A stretch of DNA of 64,000 nucleotides, taken from positions 23,964 through 87,963 of the forward strand of contig JAEINL010000005.1 in NCBI GenBank assembly GCA_016342655.1, given 5' to 3'. The stretch is from Sphaerochaeta sp. (GTDB lineage Bacteria > Spirochaetota > Spirochaetia > Sphaerochaetales > Sphaerochaetaceae). Every line of letters starts with the position of its first letter. Within the stretch, counting starts at the first letter, position 1. The notes beneath the pieces were generated by a model. It was not told the DNA's origin. It did no database searches and saw only the letters and a program-made list of their open reading frames with translations. The translations under genes were made by a program, and so were the position numbers. This document shows, piece by piece, positions 48,073-57,134 of this stretch.

Positions 48073-51000
48073 CTACCCGATAACAGCATCCAGATACCGC
48101 AGGACAACCCTTTGTTCTTCAGAACCAACAGTCAACGATTCAAACTCTACAAACAGCTCATCTAGAATTGCATGGGCGCTCTTGCTCTCTGTATCTGTAT
48201 CGAACCTGTTGTCAAACAGCCAGGTGCTGAGCATATCAGAGCTGGTGTCAGTGAATCTCTGTATCCGTTTGTCTTGTATAGCCTCCAGAAGTTCTTTGCC
48301 GGTACAACCCTGTGACCCCACTACCTCTTGAATCTGCACCCAGAACTTTGCACCCCGATTCAGATCCAATGCAGGGTCCTCAAGGTCAGAGAGATGGACT
48401 ACCTTGGACCTTCCTTGTTGGGCCTTTTGTTGTGCTGCCTTGAGCAACTCCAGGCGAAAGGAAAGAGTGGGACTGTGCACTGCCTTAGCGCTAATAAGTT
48501 GCCCGACATGCGTAAGACCTTGTTGCAGGAAGTCGTACAACTGATCGCTGTCGGTAAGCAGGTGCCAGCTGTGCAAAGCCTCAAGGGTACCCCATACGGA
48601 GGGACCTGAGACACCAAGGGCCTTCCCATATTCCTGATAGTCAGCTACAGCAGGAAGTATCTCTTCCCTAGAATAGACATACCTCTTCAAAGGTTCTTGT
48701 GAAACCCTAAAATCCCTTCGTACGTCCTCAAGGGGTATCACAGTAACAGTCGATTTTACAATCGTCTTGAGCTTCTCCACCTCATCGCGTTGGGCTGTGA
48801 CATAGAATACCTGCCTCTCTTGTGCAATGGTGCCGATGGCCTCTGTTATGGCAAGGGCCCTATCGTCATCACTGTTGGCCAGCAGTTCATCAAGGAATAT
48901 GGGTAGCCGCACTCCACTGGTCTCTTCTTGCATGGTTATGAAGGCCATCCTGATGGAGAACAACAGCTGTACTCTGGTGCCACTGGAAAGTTCATCAAGA
49001 TTGTAGTTTTTTGCCATGATGGTATCAGTGGCAAAAAACCCTGCATTGTTTGCAGAAAGCGTATACCTATGGTTGGTACTATCAGAGAGCCAGGCACTAG
49101 CATGCTTGAGTACCTGTGGTTGGAACAGTTTCTCGCTCTCATCCTTCAAGTCACTGGCAAGAGAGTGTATCATCCTGGCCATGACCTGCTCACTTCGGAC
49201 TGTTTCTAAATCCTGAAGGGCAGACTCCTGCCTCTTCTGTGCTGTAGAGAGGTCGGAACCAAACTTCAGACCGTCAAAGGTTGATCGCAAACCTCCAAGC
49301 TCTTCCCTCTTCTGTTCCAGCATTTTTTGTTCTTGTACGACTATTTCCGATGCATCAGACAAAGCAGAAGCGGAATAGGTATGAGACAATTGGAGAGCTT
49401 TTGGAACCTCCTTGCCCTTCTTATCGTACATATTTTGGTTGTGTTTCAGGGAAAACCTGAGATCATTCCACTGGTCAAGTTTGGCAACGAGCTCAGAAAG
49501 TTCGGTCTCATCACCAAAAGCTACGTGAATTTTCTCCCAAAATCCCTTGATAGCCATCTCACAACCAAGCAGCTGTTGTTGGGCTTTGAGCAATCTCCCT
49601 GCATTTTCTGCAATCCTGGTTTGCAAGGACAGAGCATCATGAAAGCGCCTGACGGTGGTGTCTCTCTTTGCCTTGAGGGATGTAATCTCGCACTCCTGGG
49701 TATCCAGTTCTGAGTGCAACAGTGATAGGGCATGAGCAGTGTCCTTCTGCGCTTCGGCTAAGGAGCCTTGTTTATCCACAAAAGATACCCGTAAGGAGCT
49801 CCATTTCTGTAGCCGTTCGGCGAAATGAAAGAATTGAGCACCTTCTAGGTGTGCCTCATCATCCTTCAGGCTTAGGGCTTTGGCAGCATCCCGCCAATCC
49901 AAGGCCCATTTTCCCAATCTTTCCACAGCTTTCCCAAGATGATCTTCTGCTAGCTTCCTTCTCTGGTTCACCTGTTCGATCCTGAGAGCAATGGCTATCT
50001 CAGAGCTTAGTTCTGCTAATACCCTATAGCAGAATTCAGGACTCAAGGAAGCAGGGCACTCTGAATCCAGCTGCTTAAACAACGCTTCCACTTCTTGCTT
50101 TGCTTGTGCAAGGCTCTTTTCGGCTTCTGCATACTCGTTGTTTTTGGTAGCTGAGGGTATCAGCAGAACAACACTGAAGAGCATCAAAACTACACCCAGG
50201 AGGGAAAAGACCGGCTGTACAGCGATGCCCAAATATGAAGTCAGAGCCCCAATGATAACCATAAGAAGCAGGAGCCATTTCTTAGTCCCTGGCTGTAGGG
50301 CTTTGTTCCTGGGAGTCCCTCTCAGTTTCAAGAAAGCATTCATCCAGTCAGAAAGACGCATCTGAAGCAAAGAGAGTTCTTTCACAGGATGTTGGATCGC
50401 CTCATATTCACCCAGTTCATCTAGCAGACGCTTCTTTGCATCAACATCACAGCGCAGGGGTTCGCACTCTTGTGCAAGGGTTTTCAAGGTTTCAACATAC
50501 GATTCCAAGGTCTTCTCGTCTGGTGTTCCTTCTGCAAGCCAGGAGTGCTCAGCCTCCCATTCAAGCAAAGCCTCTCTTGCAGATGAAAACTCCTGCTGTG
50601 CCTTCTTTTGGGAAGAAAGGGCATCTTTATAGGCGCTATAGGTATTTTCAATGCGAGAGGGTTTCTCGATATCCTTGAGTTGCTCTTCAGATATGGCGCA
50701 AGCGATAAAGCCTTGCCTAAGCTCGTCTCTCGTCTGGATGCAGGAATTTTGTTCCTCTTTCGCTGCATTCTGGTCTGAAAGAAGCTCTTGCAACCTTTTA
50801 GGAGAGCTCTTGTCAATAAACCCTATGGACGGTGAATACAATGAGAGCAGGTGTTCTTGGCTTTCGATCGTCTGTGAAAGTTCCAACAGAATCTGAGCCT
50901 CTTCGACCAGGGTCTTTTTGGCCGACAGTTCATCAGTTGCTTGGAGCTCTTGGTGCAGCTTTCCTATCCTATCCTGGATGCCTTGGTGCTCTCCATGAAT

Positions 51001-51534
51001 TGCAAGAACCTTTTTCAGTTCTTCTCTGGCTAGTTTCACCTGTTTGGCCTGGGCAATATTTCCACTGGCATACGAGGCGATACCCCCAGCCACTTCACAA
51101 GCCCTGTCAAGGTCAACACCCCCTTGCAATTTGGTTCGGACCTGTCTGAGAAAAGCGTCTGTGGACCTATCATCCTCCTGCAACAGCTCAGGCAGGGAAA
51201 ACCAGTAGCTTTCACTCAACTCATCATTACGTCCTGGCAAAGGGATTGTCTGGTTATCCCTCAATCTCGTTTGGATGAGTTTCCCTCGGGATAGGGCGAG
51301 GCTCCATTCGGAATCAGGGGTCCCTAGAAGGCCTTCAGCCTCCACTTCATCGCTAGAGGTATTCCCCCAGATGAGCGCCCTCATTGCCCGGCTTAGGGTG
51401 GACTTTCCTACTGCATTAGGTCCCCAGATTACATTGAGATGCTCACCGAGCTTTTCTACAGGAGGAAAGGTACCCATAGCAAACCCAGGGCTTTTATGGA
51501 GCGTCATATGTTTTAGCCAGAATTTCTTACTCAT
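48073..51534 (-). CDS. SbcC/YhaN-like AAA ATPase with C-terminal extension
   Basis: VIWGPNAVGKSTLSRAMRALIWG, long coiled coil, LSSGTRVQLLFSIRMAF, LPIFLDELLANSDDDRA; partner phosphoesterase gene. Confidence 0.85.
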   Translation of the reverse strand: MSKKFWLKHMTLHKSPGFAMGTFPPVEKLGEHLNVIWGPNAVGKSTLSRAMRALIWGNTSSDEVEAEGLLGTPDSEWSLALSRGKLIQTRLRDNQTIPLPGRNDELSESYWFSLPELLQEDDRSTDAFLRQVRTKLQGGVDLDRACEVAGGIASYASGNIAQAKQVKLAREELKKVLAIHGEHQGIQDRIGKLHQELQATDELSAKKTLVEEAQILLELSQTIESQEHLLSLYSPSIGFIDKSSPKRLQELLSDQNAAKEEQNSCIQTRDELRQGFIACAISEEQLKDIEKPSRIENTYSAYKDALSSQKKAQQEFSSAREALLEWEAEHSWLAEGTPDEKTLESYVETLKTLAQECEPLRCDVDAKKRLLDELGEYEAIQHPVKELSLLQMRLSDWMNAFLKLRGTPRNKALQPGTKKWLLLLMVIIGALTSYLGIAVQPVFSLLGVVLMLFSVVLLIPSATKNNEYAEAEKSLAQAKQEVEALFKQLDSECPASLSPEFCYRVLAELSSEIAIALRIEQVNQRRKLAEDHLGKAVERLGKWALDWRDAAKALSLKDDEAHLEGAQFFHFAERLQKWSSLRVSFVDKQGSLAEAQKDTAHALSLLHSELDTQECEITSLKAKRDTTVRRFHDALSLQTRIAENAGRLLKAQQQLLGCEMAIKGFWEKIHVAFGDETELSELVAKLDQWNDLRFSLKHNQNMYDKKGKEVPKALQLSHTYSASALSDASEIVVQEQKMLEQKREELGGLRSTFDGLKFGSDLSTAQKRQESALQDLETVRSEQVMARMIHSLASDLKDESEKLFQPQVLKHASAWLSDSTNHRYTLSANNAGFFATDTIMAKNYNLDELSSGTRVQLLFSIRMAFITMQEETSGVRLPIFLDELLANSDDDRALAITEAIGTIAQERQVFYVTAQRDEVEKLKTIVKSTVTVIPLEDVRRDFRVSQEPLKRYVYSREEILPAVADYQEYGKALGVSGPSVWGTLEALHSWHLLTDSDQLYDFLQQGLTHVGQLISAKAVHSPTLSFRLELLKAAQQKAQQGRSKVVHLSDLEDPALDLNRGAKFWVQIQEVVGSQGCTGKELLEAIQDKRIQRFTDTSSDMLSTWLFDNRFDTDTESKSAHAILDELFVEFESLTVGSEEQRVVLRYLDAVIG

Positions 51535-52769
51535 ACCCTACCCCCCTGTTCGCTGTGTATCATGGAGAACAGGAGACGCTTGGCAGCCTCTCTTGAGAGG
51601 CGCTTATATTCCTCTTCACTTCGTATGCCCTGGTCAAGGCTTTGGTACGGACGTGCATTGAGACTCTCCTCATCCAGCCTCTTATAGCGGAGGGCCATCT
51701 GCTGTATCGCATGCTCATCGAGCATCTTCTTTGCCAACAAGGCAATTGCATCCTTTCCCTCGCTGAGCTTTTCCAGGTCGATATCCAAGACAGTGTTGTC
51801 CACATAGGTTGGGAGGGTGCTCACCGTACACGCGCCAACAGCTATCCAAAGGCTTTCCAAGTGTTCTCTTGTGAGTATCCTAGAGATATCCAGAGTCCGA
51901 GCGATAGAGCCTTCGAGAACAAGTTTACAAAGCAAGGTGCCTTCGCCTTGCAGCGATGAAGCAAACTCCCTCAGTGTGTGTGCAAGCCTCTGGCGGACTT
52001 CCTCATCTTCTGCGGCACCATCGAGATTGACGATGCAGACCTCAAACCGATAGGGACAAAGTTGTAGGAACAGGGGATCTTTCCAGACGTTGCTAGAGTT
52101 ATTTTGATTTTCAAGGAGCCAGAGTCCATGAGAGCCCTCTTCGTTGCTATCAAGGGCAAAGGGTGATCCACAGTAGAAGGCATTTCCTCCCTTTAGGATT
52201 CCCCCGGAATGAATGTGTCCCAAGACCCACCAGGGTATGGATGTATGGGAAAAAACATCCGAGCTCACAGGAGCATACGACGTATTGGGTGCTGATCCTA
52301 CATCACAGTGGAGCAGCCCTACTACAGGCAGGCTCGTATCTTCGAGCAGGGTCTCTCTGAAACTCTCTAGGGGATTCTCCTTCATGTACCGTTGTGCAAA
52401 TGACCAGCCAACAAAACGCACGCCCCTATAGTCAAACTGTTCCCATTTCCCTCCCAAACCCAAGACCTTGATGTAAGGGCTGTCCTTTGCCAATTGGGGA
52501 AGAACCGAATAGTCATGGTTTCCCCCTACTGCTATAACTTGAATGCCAGCTTTCCCTACCTTTTCCAGTCCTGACAATAAAGGTCCATAGGCCTCAAACC
52601 AGTGCTCATCTTGCTCTACCACATCCCCTGCCATTGCAAGGACATCAACGGAAAGCTCCAGTGCCTTCTCAACAATTGCATCCCAACTTGTATGACTGCT
52701 AAGACCTTCTTCATACGATACTGCGGGGATCCTACCCATATGGATATCTGCACAACAAAGAATTTTCAT
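51531..52769 (-). CDS. SbcD/YhaO-like metallophosphoesterase
   Basis: KILCCADIHMGR, AMAGDVVEQDE, AVGGNHDY, WVLGHIHSGG. Confidence 0.92.
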   Translation of the reverse strand: MKILCCADIHMGRIPAVSYEEGLSSHTSWDAIVEKALELSVDVLAMAGDVVEQDEHWFEAYGPLLSGLEKVGKAGIQVIAVGGNHDYSVLPQLAKDSPYIKVLGLGGKWEQFDYRGVRFVGWSFAQRYMKENPLESFRETLLEDTSLPVVGLLHCDVGSAPNTSYAPVSSDVFSHTSIPWWVLGHIHSGGILKGGNAFYCGSPFALDSNEEGSHGLWLLENQNNSSNVWKDPLFLQLCPYRFEVCIVNLDGAAEDEEVRQRLAHTLREFASSLQGEGTLLCKLVLEGSIARTLDISRILTREHLESLWIAVGACTVSTLPTYVDNTVLDIDLEKLSEGKDAIALLAKKMLDEHAIQQMALRYKRLDEESLNARPYQSLDQGIRSEEEYKRLSREAAKRLLFSMIHSEQGGRV

Positions 52770-53091
52770 ACGTCCTCCAGATTGCCTGCCAGAGAAGTGT
52801 CGCTCTCTGTTGGGATTATCTTACTATACCACAGATTGTATCTGGTTTTCAGAGAGGTTTCCAGAAGGCTTTTCGGGATACTCTTATGGCCTTTTGCCTA
52901 CCAGAAAGTGTATGTAGCACCGAATCTTCACCCTCTGAACCAGGTAGGAGCGAATAGTAGCGGTGCACCTACTTGACAGAAGCAGAATGCATTCTTACTA
53001 TATGCATGTTGGATATAGTCAGTTCGATTATAGGTACACAAGGTACGACAACAATGACTGGGAACTGTCAGAAAAAGAACGAATATCAAGG

Positions 53092-53472
53092 ATGGATCGC
53101 ATGAATAAAAGAGGATTCCGATGTTGTGATGTCAAATACCATAAGATGGAGAAACTCTTGGAAATCTGTCTCCTGTTGCTCTTGTTTGAAAATGAGGGCT
53201 ATGGCTATGGCCTGATCGAACAGCTCTCCGACTATGGCTTTACAGGAGAAGACCTCAATATTGGGTCGCTCTATAGAACCCTGAGAAAGCTGGAAGACCA
53301 GGATTTGGTATCTTCAGTCTGGAAAGAGGCCAATCAGGGTCCCAAGAGGCGTGTCTATACGATCACTGATAGGGGTAAAGAAGAATTGCACAACTGGGTG
53401 CCTGTCCTAAAGGAGCGAAAGGCCCGCATTGAGCAACTAATAGCAACATATGAAGAAATCACCTCGGTCTGA
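53092..53472 (+). CDS. PadR-family transcriptional regulator
   Basis: YGYGLIEQLSDYGFTGEDLNIGSLYRTLRKLEDQDLVSS...YTITDRGKEEL. Confidence 0.88.
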   Translation: MDRMNKRGFRCCDVKYHKMEKLLEICLLLLLFENEGYGYGLIEQLSDYGFTGEDLNIGSLYRTLRKLEDQDLVSSVWKEANQGPKRRVYTITDRGKEELHNWVPVLKERKARIEQLIATYEEITSV

Positions 53473-53524
53473 CGATAGACAGAGCACCATACCCACTCAC
53501 GTTCACAATGGAGATCGGAAGCAA

Positions 53525-54004
53525 ATGACAACAATCAGTATCATATATGCACTATTGGCCCTAGCTCTTGTATTCTCGCTCTTCAAGAGTAAAGAGAAGA
53601 CCAAGAAAGCCTTCAAGGTTGCAGGAAAAGCCCTGCTTAAGACTGCTCCCAGCCTGGTGGCAATGCTTGGAATCGTAGGGCTGATCCTCGGCCTGCTGAC
53701 ACCAGAGACAATAGCAAGTCTCATAGGAGCCGAAGCCGGCTTCTTCGCCACTGCCATAGCCGCTGTCATCGGCTCTGTCACGCTGATACCTTCCCTGGTG
53801 GCCTTCCCTTTGGCAGGATCGCTGTTGCGTTCAGGCGCTACAGTGATGACGATATCAGCCTTCATTACCACCTTGGTGATGGTAGGGGTAATCACAGCTC
53901 CCATGGAGATGAAGGTCCTGGGCAAGAGGTTTACCCTCCTGCGTAATGGGTTGGGAATTATTGCAGCTCTTCTGATAGCCTTTCTGATGGGGATACTCTT
54001 ATGA
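53525..54004 (+). CDS. Permease half (COG0701/DUF318-like)
   Basis: VTLIPSLVAFPLAGSLLRSGAT membrane motif; start MTTISIIYALLAL. Confidence 0.8.
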   Translation: MTTISIIYALLALALVFSLFKSKEKTKKAFKVAGKALLKTAPSLVAMLGIVGLILGLLTPETIASLIGAEAGFFATAIAAVIGSVTLIPSLVAFPLAGSLLRSGATVMTISAFITTLVMVGVITAPMEMKVLGKRFTLLRNGLGIIAALLIAFLMGILL

Positions 54005-54543
54005 AAAACATTCTGAAAAAATTCAAGCTTCCTATAGGTGTTGCAATAGTGTTTGTCGCACTGTTCATCTTCGCCCCTGATACAGCCACTCGTTCATCCA
54101 AGGTGGCGTATGAATATTTCCTAGAAATGGTGTTTATCCTTCCCCCGGTATTCCTTCTCATGGGCCTGATGGAGGTTTGGCTTCCGAAGGACAAGATCAA
54201 AAAGTGGCTGGGCAATGATTCTGGCCTGCGAGGGGGATTACTTTCCCTGGCACTTGGGACTCTTCCCACAGGACCTTTGTATGTAGCGTTCCCACTGGCC
54301 GCTTCACTGTTACACAAAGGGGCTAGCATAACGAACGTGGTCATTTTCCTTGGGGCTTGGGCAGCGCTGAAAATTCCTCAGCTGATGATTGAAGTCAAGT
54401 TCATGGGCATCGCCTTTGCAAGTATGCGCTTTTTCCTTACGATTTTTGCCTTAATACTGATGGGGTCGTTCATGAAGGCGGTGCTAACCAGACATCCTGA
54501 CAAGAAATGGCTTGAGAGCAACAAGGGACTCTCTGATCAGTGA
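54001..54543 (+). CDS. Permease half (COG0701/DUF318-like)
   Basis: GTLPTGPLYVAFPLAASLLHKGAS; ATGA overlap with preceding half. Confidence 0.8.
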   Translation: MKNILKKFKLPIGVAIVFVALFIFAPDTATRSSKVAYEYFLEMVFILPPVFLLMGLMEVWLPKDKIKKWLGNDSGLRGGLLSLALGTLPTGPLYVAFPLAASLLHKGASITNVVIFLGAWAALKIPQLMIEVKFMGIAFASMRFFLTIFALILMGSFMKAVLTRHPDKKWLESNKGLSDQ

Positions 54544-54974
54544 TAATCGCCAGTCTATGCAATACATACCAAGGATAATTTTCCCATTTCCCCCTTGTCG
54601 GACTATCGACAAAGGGGGGGGCTTACCTCAAGGTACAGCAGGAAAGGGGACTGACTATACCAAGAGTTCTCGGTGTACGGAAACAAAGGTAGGATCACCC
54701 AAAATTTGGTAATATTTACTGTTTTAACCCAGAAAAGAAGAGTTTTATACTTGAGTAAAACCCTTTCTTTTAGATTCTTTATATCAAGTCTTAGAGTAGC
54801 TTTATAGTCACCCTAAGTCATACTTCTTTTGCTAGTATGGGAGGCAATGGGGATATATCGCCCAGTATTATACTATTGAATAAAGAGTTAATTTTTCACC
54901 TCCCTTGATTAATTGCTTTATGCGTAGTAGTATTGTCAAAGACTCGATAAGAAACTATCCAAAGGAGCTATCAT

Positions 54975-56870
54975 ATGGATACAAAGTACACATCGTTATT
55001 ACAAGAAAAGATGAGCGAGGCGAGCTATGCCAAACTCATGAAACTTGAGAATGAAAAGGTCAATGATTTTATTGGCGCTTTTGCTAAGCATTGCAATCCC
55101 AAGTCCATCTATGTCTGTGATGACAGCAAAGAGGATGAAGAGTACATCAAGGCAAAGGCCCTTGAAATTGGTGAAGAGTTCAAGCTCGCTAAGAATGCCC
55201 AGACCATTCACTGGGACGGCTACGGCGACCAGGCACGAGATAAGGTCAACACCCGTTACATGGTCTACAAGGAAAACCTTGCAAGCATGAAGAGTCTCAA
55301 TTCAGTTGAGTATGAACAGGGGTATGCCGAAATTATGGGTATTGCCGAGAACGTCATGGAAGGCAAGGATACTATAGTGAAGTTCTTCTGCGAAGGACCA
55401 GCTCATTCCGAATTTTCCATTCCTTGCGTACAGTTCACCGACTCTTGGTATGTTGCTCACTCCGAAGCAATTCTTTACCGCCCCGGTTATGATCACTTCA
55501 GCAAGATGAGCAATAAGGATGACTTCTTCAGGTTCATCCACTCTGCAGGACAACTCGATGCGAGAAACACCTCAGTAAACATTGAAAAGCGCCGTATCTA
55601 CATGGATACCCAGAACAATATTGTCTACTCGATGAATGACCAGTACGCCGGTAACTCCATCGGACTGAAAAAGCACTCCATGCGTCTGGCCATCAGCAAG
55701 AGTGGTAAGGAAGGCTGGCTTTGTGAACACATGTTCCTCATGGCAGCAATCGACAAGGACAAGAAGAGAAGAACCTACTTTGCAGGGGCTTATCCCTCAG
55801 CCTGTGGCAAGACTTCCACTGCAATGATTCCAGGTGAAGAGATCGTAGGTGATGACATCGCCTATTTCCGCAACATTGACGGTGAGTTCAGGGGCGTAAA
55901 CGTTGAGCAGGGAATCTTCGGCATCATCAAGGATGTCAATGCTGAAGACGATCCTGTAATCTTCGAAAACCTTATGATCGAACAGGAGGTTATCTTCTCC
56001 AACGTTCTCAGAGGACCTGACAACAACCCGTACTGGCTCGGATCCGGCCTCGAAACCCCCAAGAAGGGCGACAACCACAGTGGTAAGGACTGGTTTGAAG
56101 GCAAAAAGGATGCCAAGGGTAATGAGATTCCTGTAGCACACGGAAATTCTCGCTATACCATGCGCCTTGATTACCTGCAGAACTTTGACAAGAAGGGTTT
56201 TGATGCAAAACAGGGGGTAGCAGTCGAAGGCATCCTCTATGGCGGACGTGACAGTGACACTTGCGTTCCTGTTGAAGAGTCAGCTTCTTGGGAAGAGGGT
56301 ATTCTCATCAAGGCTTGTACCCTTGAAAGTGAGACCACCAGTGCGACCCTTGGCAAAGAGGGTGTACGTAACCCAAGCCCCATGGCAAACATGGACTTTG
56401 TCTCCTACCCTCTTGGTGAGTACACAAAGAACAACATTGATTTTGTTAAGGGCATGAAGCAGGTTCCCAAGGTATTCTCCACCAACTACTTCCTCAGAGA
56501 TGAGAAGGGCAAGTTCTGTAACGACAAGCTTGCCAAGAAGGTGTGGTTGCACTGGGCAGAAGGTCGTATCCATAACGAGTACGAGGCATATGATACTCCC
56601 AATGGCAAAATCCCCTTGTACGAGGATCTGAAGGTTCTGTTCAAGAAATATCTCGATTATGACTACACAGAGGCTGAGTACACCTACCAGTTCACGTTCC
56701 GCTGTACCAAGTGGGTCGATAAGCTCGAGAGATCTAAAGTCTACTTCAAGAAAATGGATGCAGATGCACCAGAGTTCATCTTTACAAGATGGGACGAGCA
56801 GATTGCAAAGATTGAGAAGGCAAAGGCCACGTTTGGTGATGAGATCAAGCCAGGCTCTTACAAGATCTAA
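54975..56870 (+). CDS. pckG: Phosphoenolpyruvate carboxykinase (GTP-type)
   Basis: FAGAYPSACGKTSTAMIP, ENLMIEQEVIFSNVLRGPDNNPYW; RBS at ~54962. Confidence 0.9.
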   Translation: MDTKYTSLLQEKMSEASYAKLMKLENEKVNDFIGAFAKHCNPKSIYVCDDSKEDEEYIKAKALEIGEEFKLAKNAQTIHWDGYGDQARDKVNTRYMVYKENLASMKSLNSVEYEQGYAEIMGIAENVMEGKDTIVKFFCEGPAHSEFSIPCVQFTDSWYVAHSEAILYRPGYDHFSKMSNKDDFFRFIHSAGQLDARNTSVNIEKRRIYMDTQNNIVYSMNDQYAGNSIGLKKHSMRLAISKSGKEGWLCEHMFLMAAIDKDKKRRTYFAGAYPSACGKTSTAMIPGEEIVGDDIAYFRNIDGEFRGVNVEQGIFGIIKDVNAEDDPVIFENLMIEQEVIFSNVLRGPDNNPYWLGSGLETPKKGDNHSGKDWFEGKKDAKGNEIPVAHGNSRYTMRLDYLQNFDKKGFDAKQGVAVEGILYGGRDSDTCVPVEESASWEEGILIKACTLESETTSATLGKEGVRNPSPMANMDFVSYPLGEYTKNNIDFVKGMKQVPKVFSTNYFLRDEKGKFCNDKLAKKVWLHWAEGRIHNEYEAYDTPNGKIPLYEDLKVLFKKYLDYDYTEAEYTYQFTFRCTKWVDKLERSKVYFKKMDADAPEFIFTRWDEQIAKIEKAKATFGDEIKPGSYKI

Positions 56871-56895
56871 GTAGTTCACTAAAGAGCAACCTACA

Positions 56896-56934
56896 GGGAG
56901 ACCGACCAACTAGTTTGGCCGGTCTCTCTCTTAT
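56896..56934 (+). terminator. Terminator hairpin downstream of pckG
   Basis: GAGACCGaCCAA...TTGGcCGGTCTC followed by a pyrimidine-rich tract. Confidence 0.65.
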
Positions 56935-57002
56935 ATTTGCTAAGTTGAGCAAAAGCACACAAACGCATAGTGCCGTTATTAGCCTTTCACAATAAGCACA
57001 AT

Positions 57003-57060
57003 AGAAAAAACCACCCCTCCTAGGGGAAAAATTTTTAGTTCCCCCCCTATTCGGGGTGGT
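57003..57060 (-). terminator. Terminator of the hydrogenase operon
   Basis: ACCACCCC...GGGGTGGT outer stem; on the minus strand followed by TTTTTTC. Confidence 0.6.
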
Positions 57061-57134
57061 CAGAATCTTGTGATATCCGTTGAATTTGCAGTTCAACCTG
57101 GTGTTCTTTTCAACCTACACAACCTAGAGAGCCC

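Noticed and set aside
48073-52769. SbcCD-like pair as a phage-defence system
   Set aside because: Better explained as housekeeping YhaN/YhaO-type repair proteins; no associated defence effector nearby.
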